From positions 1 through 12,526 of the forward strand of contig JBOHAU010000060.1 of the NCBI GenBank assembly GCA_050698015.1: DNA of 12,526 nt, given 5' to 3'. Shown here piece after piece: positions 6,393-12,526 of this stretch. Below the pieces are notes generated by a model, which made no database searches, was not told the origin of the DNA, and saw only the letters and a list, made by a program, of their open reading frames with translations. A program made the translations under genes and the position numbers. The DNA comes from JACDAN01 sp050698015 (lineage in GTDB: Bacteria; Actinomycetota; Thermoleophilia; Gaiellales; Gaiellaceae). Position 1 is the first letter of the stretch, and each line of letters opens with the position of its first letter.

Positions 6393-7319
6393 ATGCGCGT
6401 CGTCGTGACGGGCGGAGCGGGGTTCGTCGGCTCCCACGTTTCGAACGCGTTCCTCGAGCGCGGCGACGACGTGCTCGTCGTCGACGACCTCTCGGCGGGC
6501 AAGCGCGAGAACGTGCCGGCCGGCGCCGAGCTGGCCGAGCTCGATGTGGCCGACGGGACGAAGCTCGGGGAACGCCTCGATGCCTTCGGCCCCGACCTCA
6601 TCTGCCATCTCGCAGCGCAAGCGAGTGTGACGGTCTCTGTCGTGAACCCTGACCTCGACTTCGCCTCGAACGTCCGGGGCACGTTCAACGTCTGCCAGAC
6701 CGCGGGAAAGCTCGGGGCGCGCGTGCTCTTCGCCTCGACCGGCGGCGCTCTGTACGGCAACGAGGCCCCGATCCCGACGCCTGAGACGTACGTCGCGCAG
6801 CCCCTCTCTCCCTACGGCGCGTCAAAGCTCGCGGGCGAGGCATTCGTTGCGACCCAGGCCCGGTCGCAGGGCCTTGCCAACGTCGTCCTCCGACTCGGCA
6901 ACGTCTACGGGCCGCGGCAGAACGCCCACGGCGAGGCCGGCGTCGTCGCGATCTTCAGCGACCGGCTCCTGAACGGAGACGTTCCGATCGTCTACGGCCA
7001 CGGCAAGCCGACGCGCGACTACGTCCACGTCGCGGACGTCACGCGCGCCTTCCTGCTCGCCGCCGACGGCGAGGTCGCGGGAACTTTCAATGTCGGCTGG
7101 GGCAAGGAGACCTCCGTGAGTGAGCTCCTCGAGGTGGTCCAACGAGCCGCCGGCACCGACGTCGAGCCGCAGCTCGAGCCGCTTCGACCCGGTGAGCTCG
7201 ACCGAAGCGCCATCGATTCGCACGCTGCAGCCGAGGCGTTCGGCTGGCGCCCGGAGCTTCCCCTGGAGGACGGGATCGCCGACACGTTCGGGTGGTACGC
7301 CTCCGCCCACGGCGCCTGA
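6393..7319 (+). CDS. NAD-dependent sugar epimerase/dehydratase (GalE-like)
   Basis: A 308-residue extended short-chain dehydrogenase that acts on nucleotide sugars in the cytosol. TGGAGFVG at 6-13 is the NAD-binding loop, Asp31-Asp32 ends the second strand, and Ser115-Thr116 with Tyr141 and Lys145 (YGASK) forms the catalytic triad. LRLGNVYGPRQN and the later TRDYVHVADV are typical of UDP-glucose/UDP-GlcNAc 4-epimerases. The dehydratase branch would show a Thr-Asp-Glu at the STG position, which is absent, so epimerase is preferred. The ATG lies two bases after the mutM stop, so the two are probably cotranscribed. The next gene is an O-antigen-ligase-like protein, which suggests that this enzyme supplies sugars for a surface polymer. 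The exact substrate is unknown. Confidence 0.9.
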   Translation: MRVVVTGGAGFVGSHVSNAFLERGDDVLVVDDLSAGKRENVPAGAELAELDVADGTKLGERLDAFGPDLICHLAAQASVTVSVVNPDLDFASNVRGTFNVCQTAGKLGARVLFASTGGALYGNEAPIPTPETYVAQPLSPYGASKLAGEAFVATQARSQGLANVVLRLGNVYGPRQNAHGEAGVVAIFSDRLLNGDVPIVYGHGKPTRDYVHVADVTRAFLLAADGEVAGTFNVGWGKETSVSELLEVVQRAAGTDVEPQLEPLRPGELDRSAIDSHAAAEAFGWRPELPLEDGIADTFGWYASAHGA

Positions 7320-7334
7320 GCCGCTCTCCGGCTC
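7318..7334 (+). terminator. Weak hairpin over the epimerase stop
   Basis: GAGCCG and CGGCTC form a 6-bp stem with a five-base loop. The TGA stop is part of the first arm. No T-run follows. It could be a weak terminator before the ligase gene or have no function. Confidence 0.25.
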
Positions 7335-7350
7335 CGCCCGAGCACCGTTG

Positions 7351-7356
7351 TACTCT
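7351..7356 (+). promoter_or_regulatory. Candidate -10 element for the ligase gene
   Basis: TACTCT lies in the 74-base gap between the epimerase and the ligase-like gene and would give a leader of about 30 bases. The surrounding GTTGTACTCT is locally AT-richer than its neighbours. No clear -35 hexamer is visible, so this is tentative. Confidence 0.3.
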
Positions 7357-7393
7357 CTGAACAAGGTGCGCGGAGCCCGGTTCCCCAGCGTCG

Positions 7394-9316
7394 ATGGCTG
7401 ACGCGGCCGATGCCGCTGCCCCTGCGGTGCGTGTCCGGACCGCGTTCCAGGATCCCGGCGCGATCGTCGTCGGGGTCGCCGCGGCGACGGGGATGGGCGC
7501 GCTCGCTGCGGCCGAAGGCGGCTACTTCGCTCCCGCTTGGGGGTGGACGGCCCTCATCGGCCTCTGGATCGTGGCGGCGTGGCTCCTGCTCGGCCGCGCC
7601 GAGCTTCGCGCCGGCCCACTCGCTCCCGCTTTTCTGGGCGCCTTCGCCGGTCTCGCCGGTTGGACCTGGCTCTCGCTGCTCTGGACGGACAACACCGTGC
7701 AGACCGCGCTCGAGGGCTTCCGCATGCTGGCGTACGTCGGCGCCGCGGCCGCGATGCTGCTCGTCGTACGCCGCGAGACCGCCCCTGCGCTCGTTCGCGG
7801 CGCCTGCGCCGCGATCGTCCTGGTCTCGAGCTACGGGCTGGCCACGCGCCTCTTCCCGGACCGGCTCGGCACCTACGACCCGATCGCGACGTATCGTCTC
7901 TCCGAGCCGCTGGGCTACTGGAACGGACTGGGCGCCTTCGCAGCGATGGGCGCGCTGCTCGCGCTCGGCATCGTCGCCCGCGACCGGAGCCTGGTCGCCC
8001 GATGTCTCGCCGGCGCGGCCGTTCCCCTTCTCGTCAGCACGGTCTTCTTCACGTTCAGCCGTGGCGCCTGGGTGGCGCTCGGGATCGGGCTCCTGGCCGC
8101 CTTCGCGTTCGATCCGCATCGCCTCCAACTCATGGTCGCGGCACTCGCGGTCGGTGTGCCGACGGCGCTGGTCCTCGGGGTCGCCGTCACCTCCGACGCC
8201 CTGACCGAACGCGACGCGGCGCTTTTTGCGGCGGTTGACCAAGGACGTGTAGTGGCGCTGATCCTGTTCGGGTGCGCAGCCCTTGCAGCAGCGCTCGCAG
8301 GCGCGCTCGCGGTCGCGGAGCGCCGAGTTCATCCCCCTCGCCGGGTCCGACTCGCCTTCGCCGGCCTGCTGGCGTTCCTCGCGCTAGGCACGGGCGGCGC
8401 CGTCCTCGTCGAGTTCGGAGGACCGGTGGGGCTCGTCGAAGACGCGTACGACTCCTTCAAGGCACCTCCGCCGCCCGACCCTGAGCAACTGGAGCGGCGC
8501 CTCTTCTCGTTCTCCGGCAACTACCGGACGCAGCTTTGGGAGGTGGCCTGGGACGACTACCGCAAGAATCCCGTCGTCGGGTCGGGGGCAGGCACCTACG
8601 AGCAGTACTGGAACCGCCACCGGCCGACGGCTCACATCGTCCGCGACGCGCACAGCCTCTATCTCGAGACGCTCGCGGAGCTCGGACTCGTCGGGCTCGT
8701 CCTCCTGGCCGTCGGGCTCGGCATTCCGATCGTGGCGGCGTTCGGCGCCCGGCGAGCGCCGCTTGCGGTGGGTGCGGTCGGCGCCTACGCCGCCTACCTC
8801 GTCCATGCCGGTGTCGACTGGGACTGGGAGCTGACCGGCCTGACGGTGCCGGCGTTGGCCTGCGGAGTCGCGCTGCTGACGCTGCGCCCCGAGCGTTCGT
8901 CGCCGGTCGTTCTGAGCGCGCCGGTGCTTATCGCCGGCGCGGCCCTCGCCATCGGGCTCGCCGCGATCGCGCTCGTTGGCCTCGTCGGCGCGAGTGCGAA
9001 CACGGCGAGCGAGGAAGCCCTCGACTCCTCCCCACCCGACTACGCGAAAGCCGAGGACGAGGCGAGGAAGGCCAAGCGCTGGGCACGATGGTCGTCCGAG
9101 CCGTGGCAGCGACTCGGCGAGGCGCAACTCTCCGCCGGCAAGCTCGCTGCTGCACGGGCGAGCTTCCGCGAAGCGATCGAGAAGGAGCCGACCGACTGGC
9201 AGCTTTGGTTCCGCCTCGCCGAGGCCAGCAGCGGGCAAGAACAGCGCCGTGCCCTCGCAGAGGCCCGTCGTCTCAACCCGCGCAGCCCGGAGCTGCGGAC
9301 GTTCGGGGAAGACTGA
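7394..9316 (+). CDS. O-antigen ligase/polymerase family protein with TPR tail
   Basis: A 640-residue polytopic membrane protein of the WaaL/Wzy superfamily, which transfers or polymerises lipid-linked glycans at the outer face of the membrane. About ten or more hydrophobic segments run from residue 24 to 535. Family marks are YWNGLG (175-180), FSRGAW (221-226) and, after a long outer loop (340-428), NYRTQLWEVAWDDYRKNPVV followed by G-S-G-A-G-T-Y. His420 in DAHSLYLETLAELGLVG ends that loop. Residues 540-640 are soluble and contain at least two helical TPR-like pairs (SSEPWQRLGEAQLSAGKLAA and the following FREAIEKEPTDWQLWFRLAE). It follows a sugar epimerase and its stop overlaps the start of the sigma-factor gene (TGATG). 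Ligase and polymerase cannot be told apart by sequence. An outer-membrane lipopolysaccharide is unlikely in an actinobacterium, so a wall glycopolymer is the better guess. Confidence 0.85.
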   Translation: MADAADAAAPAVRVRTAFQDPGAIVVGVAAATGMGALAAAEGGYFAPAWGWTALIGLWIVAAWLLLGRAELRAGPLAPAFLGAFAGLAGWTWLSLLWTDNTVQTALEGFRMLAYVGAAAAMLLVVRRETAPALVRGACAAIVLVSSYGLATRLFPDRLGTYDPIATYRLSEPLGYWNGLGAFAAMGALLALGIVARDRSLVARCLAGAAVPLLVSTVFFTFSRGAWVALGIGLLAAFAFDPHRLQLMVAALAVGVPTALVLGVAVTSDALTERDAALFAAVDQGRVVALILFGCAALAAALAGALAVAERRVHPPRRVRLAFAGLLAFLALGTGGAVLVEFGGPVGLVEDAYDSFKAPPPPDPEQLERRLFSFSGNYRTQLWEVAWDDYRKNPVVGSGAGTYEQYWNRHRPTAHIVRDAHSLYLETLAELGLVGLVLLAVGLGIPIVAAFGARRAPLAVGAVGAYAAYLVHAGVDWDWELTGLTVPALACGVALLTLRPERSSPVVLSAPVLIAGAALAIGLAAIALVGLVGASANTASEEALDSSPPDYAKAEDEARKAKRWARWSSEPWQRLGEAQLSAGKLAAARASFREAIEKEPTDWQLWFRLAEASSGQEQRRALAEARRLNPRSPELRTFGED

Positions 9317-9825
9317 TGCTGCGCCGCGACCCTCTCGCCAACCCGGAGCCCCTGATCCGCCGCGTCTACTCCTACGTCGCCTACCGGGTCGGGGACGGCC
9401 CCGATGCCGAGGATCTCACCAGCGAGACCTTCGAGCGCGCATTGCGCTACCGGAAGAGCTACGACCCCAAGAAGGGCGAGCCCGTCGCCTGGCTGCTCGG
9501 GATCGCAAAACGCTGTGTCGATGGACGGGGCCCGCGAATCGAGCTCGCGAGCGAATCCCCCGACGAACCGACGACCTCCGACCTGGAGGAGGAGACCGTC
9601 CGCCGCCTGACGGTCGGCCACGCCGTCGGCACCCTCGAGGAGCGCGATCGAGAGCTGATCGCGCTGCGCTACGGAGCGGATCTCACTGCACGTCAGATCG
9701 CCGAGCTCCTCGGCGCGCGCACGAACGCGATCGAGGTCGCACTGCACCGTGCCCTCGGTCGTCTCCGCGCAACCTTCGACGAGGAAGATTCGGACGCTGT
9801 AAGGAAACGCGAAGCCTCCCGGTAG
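9316..9825 (+). CDS. ECF-type RNA polymerase sigma factor
   Basis: A 169-residue sigma-70 family regulator of the extracytoplasmic-function type. Region 2 is in residues 14-72: LIRRVYSYVAYRV, then DAEDLTSETFERAL (the conserved region 2.2 that binds the polymerase clamp), then AWLLGIAKR. Region 4 lies at about 100-155, with LEERDRELIALRYGADLTAR and the DNA-recognition helix around GARTNAIEVALHRALGRL. Region 2.4 is short and the linker between regions 2 and 4 is acidic. The ATG overlaps the ligase stop as TGATG, so its translation is probably coupled to the ligase. The next gene, 33 bases on, encodes a one-helix membrane protein that is a candidate partner. No second promoter was seen. The family call is firm; its target promoters are unknown. 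Confidence 0.92.
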   Translation: MLRRDPLANPEPLIRRVYSYVAYRVGDGPDAEDLTSETFERALRYRKSYDPKKGEPVAWLLGIAKRCVDGRGPRIELASESPDEPTTSDLEEETVRRLTVGHAVGTLEERDRELIALRYGADLTARQIAELLGARTNAIEVALHRALGRLRATFDEEDSDAVRKREASR

Positions 9826-9864
9826 TAGGGGGTAAGGGATGGCAAGCAATCAGGGGGAATGAAA

Positions 9865-10290
9865 ATGCGTTACTGGCGAAGACGGCACGAGCCGTTCGAT
9901 CTCGAGGCCGAGCTGAGGACAAGCCGGCCCGAGCCGTCGCCTGAGTTCGTGCGCCGGCTCGAGGCGCGCGTCAGGAATGACGGCCGCACCCGCGTGGGGT
10001 CGCTTCGCGTCGCCTTCGTCGGTGCTCTGACAGCGGTCATGCTCTTGACCGTCGCTTCGGTTGGCGGAGTGGGGTATGCATCTTCGGCGGCGCAGGACGC
10101 TGCAGTCAGCGTCAAGCGCGTGGTCTCACCGACCGACCGGGTCGTCCGGGTGCTCAACAGGAGCGCCGCGATCGACCAGTACGGTCCGACGAAGAAAAAG
10201 AAGAAGGCCAAGAAGGTCAAGAAGGCCAAGAAGGGCAAGGGCGCGAAGGGCAGGGTCAGGGCCCGCACGCGGCCACCGTTCACCGGCTAG
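9865..10290 (+). CDS. One-helix membrane protein with lysine-rich tail; putative anti-sigma partner
   Basis: A 141-residue protein. Residues 1-48 are charged and probably cytoplasmic, with RPEPSPEFVRRLEARVR resembling the N-terminal part of anti-sigma proteins. Residues 49-71 form one transmembrane helix. The outer part (72-141) carries a tail K-K-K-K-K-A-K-K-V-K-K-A-K-K-G-K-G-A-K-G-R at about 110-130, encoded by near-tandem 9-base units. The ATG at 9865 is preferred over the ATG at 9859 because the run GGGGG (9853-9857) is seven bases from the former and one base from the latter. It follows the ECF sigma gene by about 40 bases. No zinc-binding H-x3-C-x2-C motif is present, and the cytoplasmic part is short for a standard anti-sigma domain. 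The anti-sigma role is therefore inference from position and layout. Confidence 0.7.
   Translation: MRYWRRRHEPFDLEAELRTSRPEPSPEFVRRLEARVRNDGRTRVGSLRVAFVGALTAVMLLTVASVGGVGYASSAAQDAAVSVKRVVSPTDRVVRVLNRSAAIDQYGPTKKKKKAKKVKKAKKGKGAKGRVRARTRPPFTG
10207..10242 (+). repeat. 9-base coding repeat in the lysine-rich tail
   Basis: Three units of the form G(C/T)C-AAG-AAG, encoding Ala-Lys-Lys, Val-Lys-Lys and Ala-Lys-Lys, are followed by a degenerate unit. Five lysine codons precede them. Such units can gain or lose copies by slippage, so tail length may vary between strains. Confidence 0.6.
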
Positions 10291-10316
10291 ACCGACCGAA
10301 CCAGCCGACGAGAACC

Positions 10317-10347
10317 GAGAGGGCGACCCGAAAAGGGCCGCCCTCTC
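10317..10347 (+). terminator. Strong hairpin between the lysine-tailed gene and the first transpeptidase
   Basis: GAGAGGGCG and CGCCCTCTC pair over nine positions. After one A-C mismatch three more G-C pairs close a GAAAA loop. It lies 27 bases after the stop of the lysine-tailed gene and 29 bases before the transpeptidase ATG. No T-run follows. It is probably a terminator for the sigma operon; if read through, it would lie in the transpeptidase leader. Confidence 0.6.
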
Positions 10348-10375
10348 TGCTACACGAGTCCGGGGGTCGAAGCAC

Positions 10376-11413
10376 ATGCAGTCGGAGGCGAAAAAGAGCG
10401 GACGTCGAGGAGCGCTGCTCGCCGTGCTCGCCGGCTGCGCGCTCGCGGCTCCGGGAGGCGCGCCTGCGAGCGAAGGAGTGCTCTGGCAGGGCTCGACGCC
10501 CGAGGACGGGACGGCCTTCGCCGCCGGTGTCGGCCGCGAGTTCCGGATCAACCTCGAGTCTGCGGTCCCCTTCGGTTCTTCGGTCGTGATCTCGGCCGAC
10601 CGACTTCCCAGAGGCGCCAAGCTCGAGCGGGTCGGCGACGTGCCCGCGAGGTCGGTCTTCCGCTGGCGCCCGACTCTGAGGCAGATGGGCGAATGGAAGC
10701 TCGTCTTCCGGGCCAGCGACGGATCGTCTTCGGCGCCTCGGCTTGCCTTCCGCGTCCACGTCGGCCGAACCGCGGCCCGTGCGTTCGGGCTCTCCGACGT
10801 GAACGGACGCTCGCAGACCGCGACGCTGCTGCGCGCGGTCAACGCCGGCGCCCGCCCGAGCGACTCTGCGCCGGTCGTCGCCCGCCTCCGCAAGCTGACG
10901 CCCGAGCACGTCCCCCACGTCGTCTACCTCCTCGGCGGGAAGATCGACGCTCAGGGGCGTTACTGGCTGCGCGTCCGGCTGCCGATCCTGCCCAACGGCT
11001 CCTCCGGATGGATTCCGCGCGACGTCGTCGACCAGTTCCGTTCGGTCGACACCCACCTCGTCATCGATCGAGCCCGTTTCCGGGCGACGCTCTTCCGCCG
11101 CGGCCGGCCGATCTTCCAGTCGATCGTCGGCGTGGGGGAGCCGCACTGGCCGACGCCGCCGGGTCGTTTCTACGTCCGCGAGCGGCTCACGGGCTTCACC
11201 GACCCGATCTATGGCGCGATTGCGTTCGGGACGAACGGGCGCTCGTCGGTCTTGACGGACTGGCCGGGAGGTGGCTTCATCGGCATCCACGGCACGAATC
11301 AACCTCAGATCCTTCCCGGGCGAGTCTCGCACGGCTGCGTCAGGCTCCCGAACAGCTCGATTCGCCGGCTGGATCGCCTGATGCGAATCGGAACTCCCGT
11401 CACGATCAGATAG
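10376..11413 (+). CDS. L,D-transpeptidase (YkuD) with N-terminal Ig-like domain
   Basis: A 345-residue exported enzyme predicted to form or modify peptidoglycan cross-links (3-3 type, or protein attachment) outside the membrane. The N-terminus has KKSGRR, a short hydrophobic stretch and LAGC at 18-21, a possible lipobox; cleavage after APA (29-31) is the alternative. Residues about 35-130 look like an Ig-like beta domain, and about 140-215 like a bacterial SH3-type segment ending in RLPILPNGSSGW. The YkuD domain follows, with His305 (GIHGT) and the catalytic SHGCVRL, Cys321. The ATG at 10376 has GGGGG nine bases upstream. The gene follows a strong hairpin, so it probably has its own promoter. 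The next gene is its close paralog. Cross-link type cannot be predicted from sequence. Confidence 0.93.
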   Translation: MQSEAKKSGRRGALLAVLAGCALAAPGGAPASEGVLWQGSTPEDGTAFAAGVGREFRINLESAVPFGSSVVISADRLPRGAKLERVGDVPARSVFRWRPTLRQMGEWKLVFRASDGSSSAPRLAFRVHVGRTAARAFGLSDVNGRSQTATLLRAVNAGARPSDSAPVVARLRKLTPEHVPHVVYLLGGKIDAQGRYWLRVRLPILPNGSSGWIPRDVVDQFRSVDTHLVIDRARFRATLFRRGRPIFQSIVGVGEPHWPTPPGRFYVRERLTGFTDPIYGAIAFGTNGRSSVLTDWPGGGFIGIHGTNQPQILPGRVSHGCVRLPNSSIRRLDRLMRIGTPVTIR

Positions 11414-11426
11414 CCGAAAGGTCGGT

Positions 11427-11432
11427 TATCCT
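11427..11432 (+). promoter_or_regulatory. Candidate -10 element for the second transpeptidase
   Basis: TATCCT ends nine bases before the TTG start at 11442, so a transcript would have a leader of only a few bases. No Shine-Dalgarno lies in the proper window. This supports a separate promoter for the second transpeptidase, but a -35 hexamer is not evident. Confidence 0.35.
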
Positions 11433-11441
11433 CTCGGGCGC

Positions 11442-12332
11442 TTGACTGGGGGGCGGCACCTCACACTGATTGCGGCTGCGCTTGCTTGCTTGGCGCTACC
11501 TGCTTCGGTTTCGGCGCGATTGACCGCGACGCCGTCGGTCGGCTGGGCCGCGCCTACGCCTGTCGCGGGGAAGCGCTTGAGCGGAACCGTCGGACGTGAA
11601 CTCGTCTTCGCACTCGCTGCGATTGCTCCCGGCATCGCGCCGACGACGCGCCACGTCACGCTGCACGCGCCCAAGCCCCGGCCGAGGCCCAAGCCGAAGA
11701 GCTTCGTACTCAGCAGCCAGCAGCACGAGCTCTATCGCTACGCCTTCGTGATTCGCACGGGGGTGGCGCGCAGCGCGCCACGGAAGACAGCGGCCGTTGT
11801 CGCGGGGCTCGCCCGCTGGACGCCGGAGGGGACGACGAACCTTGTCCAGACGCTCGAGGGCCGACGGACGCGGCATGGCGTCTGGATCAAGGTCCGCCTG
11901 CCGATCCTCCCGGCCAACCGGACGGGCTGGGTCAAGCGCAAGGCATTAAGCGACTGGAAAGAGGTCCGGACGCGCCTCCTGGTCGATCGACGCCGCTTGA
12001 CGGCGACGCTCTACCGCCGCGGGAAGGTCGCCTTCCGGGCGCCGGTGGGGGTCGGGGTGTCCCACTGGCCGACGCCACGCGGTGAGTTCTTCATTCGCAA
12101 CCAGCTCTACGGCTTCGGAAACCCGGTCTACGGCCCGATCGCGTTCGGCACGAGCGCCCGCTCGCCGGTGCTGACGGACTGGCCGGACGGCGGCTTCGTC
12201 GGCATCCACGGCACCGACCGGCCCGAATTGCTTCCGGGGCGCGTCTCGCACGGCTGCATCCGCATGCGGAACGAGGACATCCTCGAGCTCGGTCGGCTGA
12301 TGCCGGTCGGCACGCCCGTGACGATCCACTAA
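11442..12332 (+). CDS. L,D-transpeptidase (YkuD), tandem paralog
   Basis: A 296-residue exported YkuD protein. Its TTG start is the only start in frame before the signal peptide, MTGGRHLTLIAAALACLALP, with probable cleavage after ASVSA (21-25). A proline/basic linker (APKPRPRPKPK, 76-86) follows, then an SH3-like segment (about 95-165) and the YkuD domain with His256 (GIHGT) and SHGCIRM, Cys272. Residues 151-296 align without gaps to 200-345 of the preceding protein; by hand count about 85 of 146 positions are identical. The upstream Ig-like domain of the paralog is replaced here by the short linker. Predicted role is L,D-cross-linking or surface anchoring, as for its neighbour. It ends 13 bases before the convergent tRNA-Ser, and no terminator is visible between them. 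The TTG start is less certain than the family. Confidence 0.92.
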   Translation: MTGGRHLTLIAAALACLALPASVSARLTATPSVGWAAPTPVAGKRLSGTVGRELVFALAAIAPGIAPTTRHVTLHAPKPRPRPKPKSFVLSSQQHELYRYAFVIRTGVARSAPRKTAAVVAGLARWTPEGTTNLVQTLEGRRTRHGVWIKVRLPILPANRTGWVKRKALSDWKEVRTRLLVDRRRLTATLYRRGKVAFRAPVGVGVSHWPTPRGEFFIRNQLYGFGNPVYGPIAFGTSARSPVLTDWPDGGFVGIHGTDRPELLPGRVSHGCIRMRNEDILELGRLMPVGTPVTIH

Positions 12333-12345
12333 GACGCGAGAGCAG

Positions 12346-12432
12346 CGGAGGGGGAGGGATTTGAACCCTCGAGAGGCTTGCACCCCTAACGGTTTTCGAG
12401 ACCGCCCCGTTCGACCGCTCCGGCACCCCTCC
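12346..12432 (-). tRNA. tRNA-Ser, anticodon CGA
   Basis: On the minus strand an 87-base tRNA folds fully. The acceptor arm GGAGGGG pairs with CCCCTCC, followed by discriminator G. The anticodon stem GCGGT/ACCGT encloses loop CTCGAAA with anticodon CGA, which reads UCG. A long class II variable arm is present, as expected for serine, and the T arm is GAGGG-TTCAAAT-CCCTC. The 3' CCA is not encoded (CTG follows). It converges on the second transpeptidase gene. The gene looks intact, and no integrase or direct repeat indicates use as an attachment site. Confidence 0.96.
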
Positions 12433-12442
12433 TGACCACGCA

Positions 12443-12471
12443 AGCGTACCCGGCGCCAGCGGTAGAGGCAA
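12443..12471 (-). promoter_or_regulatory. Sigma-70 type promoter of tRNA-Ser
   Basis: Reading the minus strand, TTGCCT (12471-12466) and TACGCT (12448-12443) are separated by exactly 17 bases. The -10 hexamer ends ten bases before the tRNA 5' end. This is the best promoter in the window. The rest of the right edge, 12472-12526, shows nothing I can assign. Confidence 0.65.
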
Positions 12472-12526
12472 AGACCACAAGAAGACCAACCCCGCAGCAC
12501 CAGACCGATATGTGGCGCACTGCCCG

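Noticed and set aside
7019..8332. Minus-strand open frame of 437 codons opposite the epimerase and ligase genes
   Set aside because: Both + strand genes are well supported. The antisense product is rich in Arg, Glu and Gly without motifs or helices.
8384..9238. Minus-strand open frame of 284 codons opposite the ligase C-terminus
   Set aside because: It covers the Wzy-type motif and the TPR tail of the real gene and shows no family features of its own.
10280..11332. Minus-strand open frame of 350 codons opposite the first transpeptidase
   Set aside because: The YkuD motif on the + strand is decisive. The antisense product is unstructured Arg/Asp/Glu-rich sequence.
11415..11426. Small inverted repeat CCGA/TCGG after the first transpeptidase
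   Set aside because: Only four base pairs and no T-run; too weak to call a terminator.
12346..12526. tRNA-Ser as an integration site for a mobile element
   Set aside because: No integrase, no direct repeat of the tRNA 3' end and no compositional break are visible in the window.
1..12526. CRISPR array, insertion sequence or phage genes
   Set aside because: No regularly spaced repeats, transposase-like frames or paired terminal inverted repeats were found by reading either strand.

Overview
The window is high-GC bacterial DNA with tightly packed genes. All protein genes lie on the + strand except one 54-residue membrane protein; a tRNA-Ser also lies on the minus strand at the right end. Stop/start overlaps (TGATG, ATGA, TTGA), GTG and TTG starts, TANNNT hexamers just before several start codons, a DUF4328 protein, an ECF sigma factor with a one-helix partner and YkuD L,D-transpeptidases fit a high-GC Actinomycetota. 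A deep-branching class such as Thermoleophilia (Gaiellales/Solirubrobacterales) is plausible, but this placement is inference from gene content and style. No rRNA or other decisive marker is present.

Left part (1-2735): two hairpins at the edge, then a short aldo/keto reductase, a four-helix DUF4328 membrane protein that overlaps it by ATGA, and alanine dehydrogenase (ald) with its known catalytic residues. Next comes a small convergent gene for a 54-residue single-helix protein (2748-2912, minus) with a perfect Shine-Dalgarno. A 162-base divergent intergenic region follows and carries a perfect 10-bp inverted repeat.

Middle part (3075-6390): a nucleoside-salvage pair, phosphopentomutase (deoB) overlapping pyrimidine-nucleoside phosphorylase (deoA/pdp), then formamidopyrimidine-DNA glycosylase (mutM). 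The phosphorylase releases (deoxy)ribose-1-phosphate, which DeoB isomerises to the 5-phosphate. MutM removes oxidised purines.

Right part (6393-12332) is an envelope block. It holds an NAD-dependent sugar epimerase, a large O-antigen-ligase/polymerase-type membrane protein with a C-terminal TPR tail, an ECF sigma factor whose start overlaps the ligase stop, and a one-helix protein with a lysine-rich outer tail. After a strong hairpin come two tandem paralogous YkuD L,D-transpeptidases. The most interesting hypothesis is that the sigma factor and the lysine-tailed protein sense and control surface-polymer assembly and L,D-crosslinking here. The parts are visible in the sequence; their coupling is inference. 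The window ends with tRNA-Ser(CGA) on the minus strand and its own promoter. No CRISPR array, transposon, integrase or phage gene was seen.
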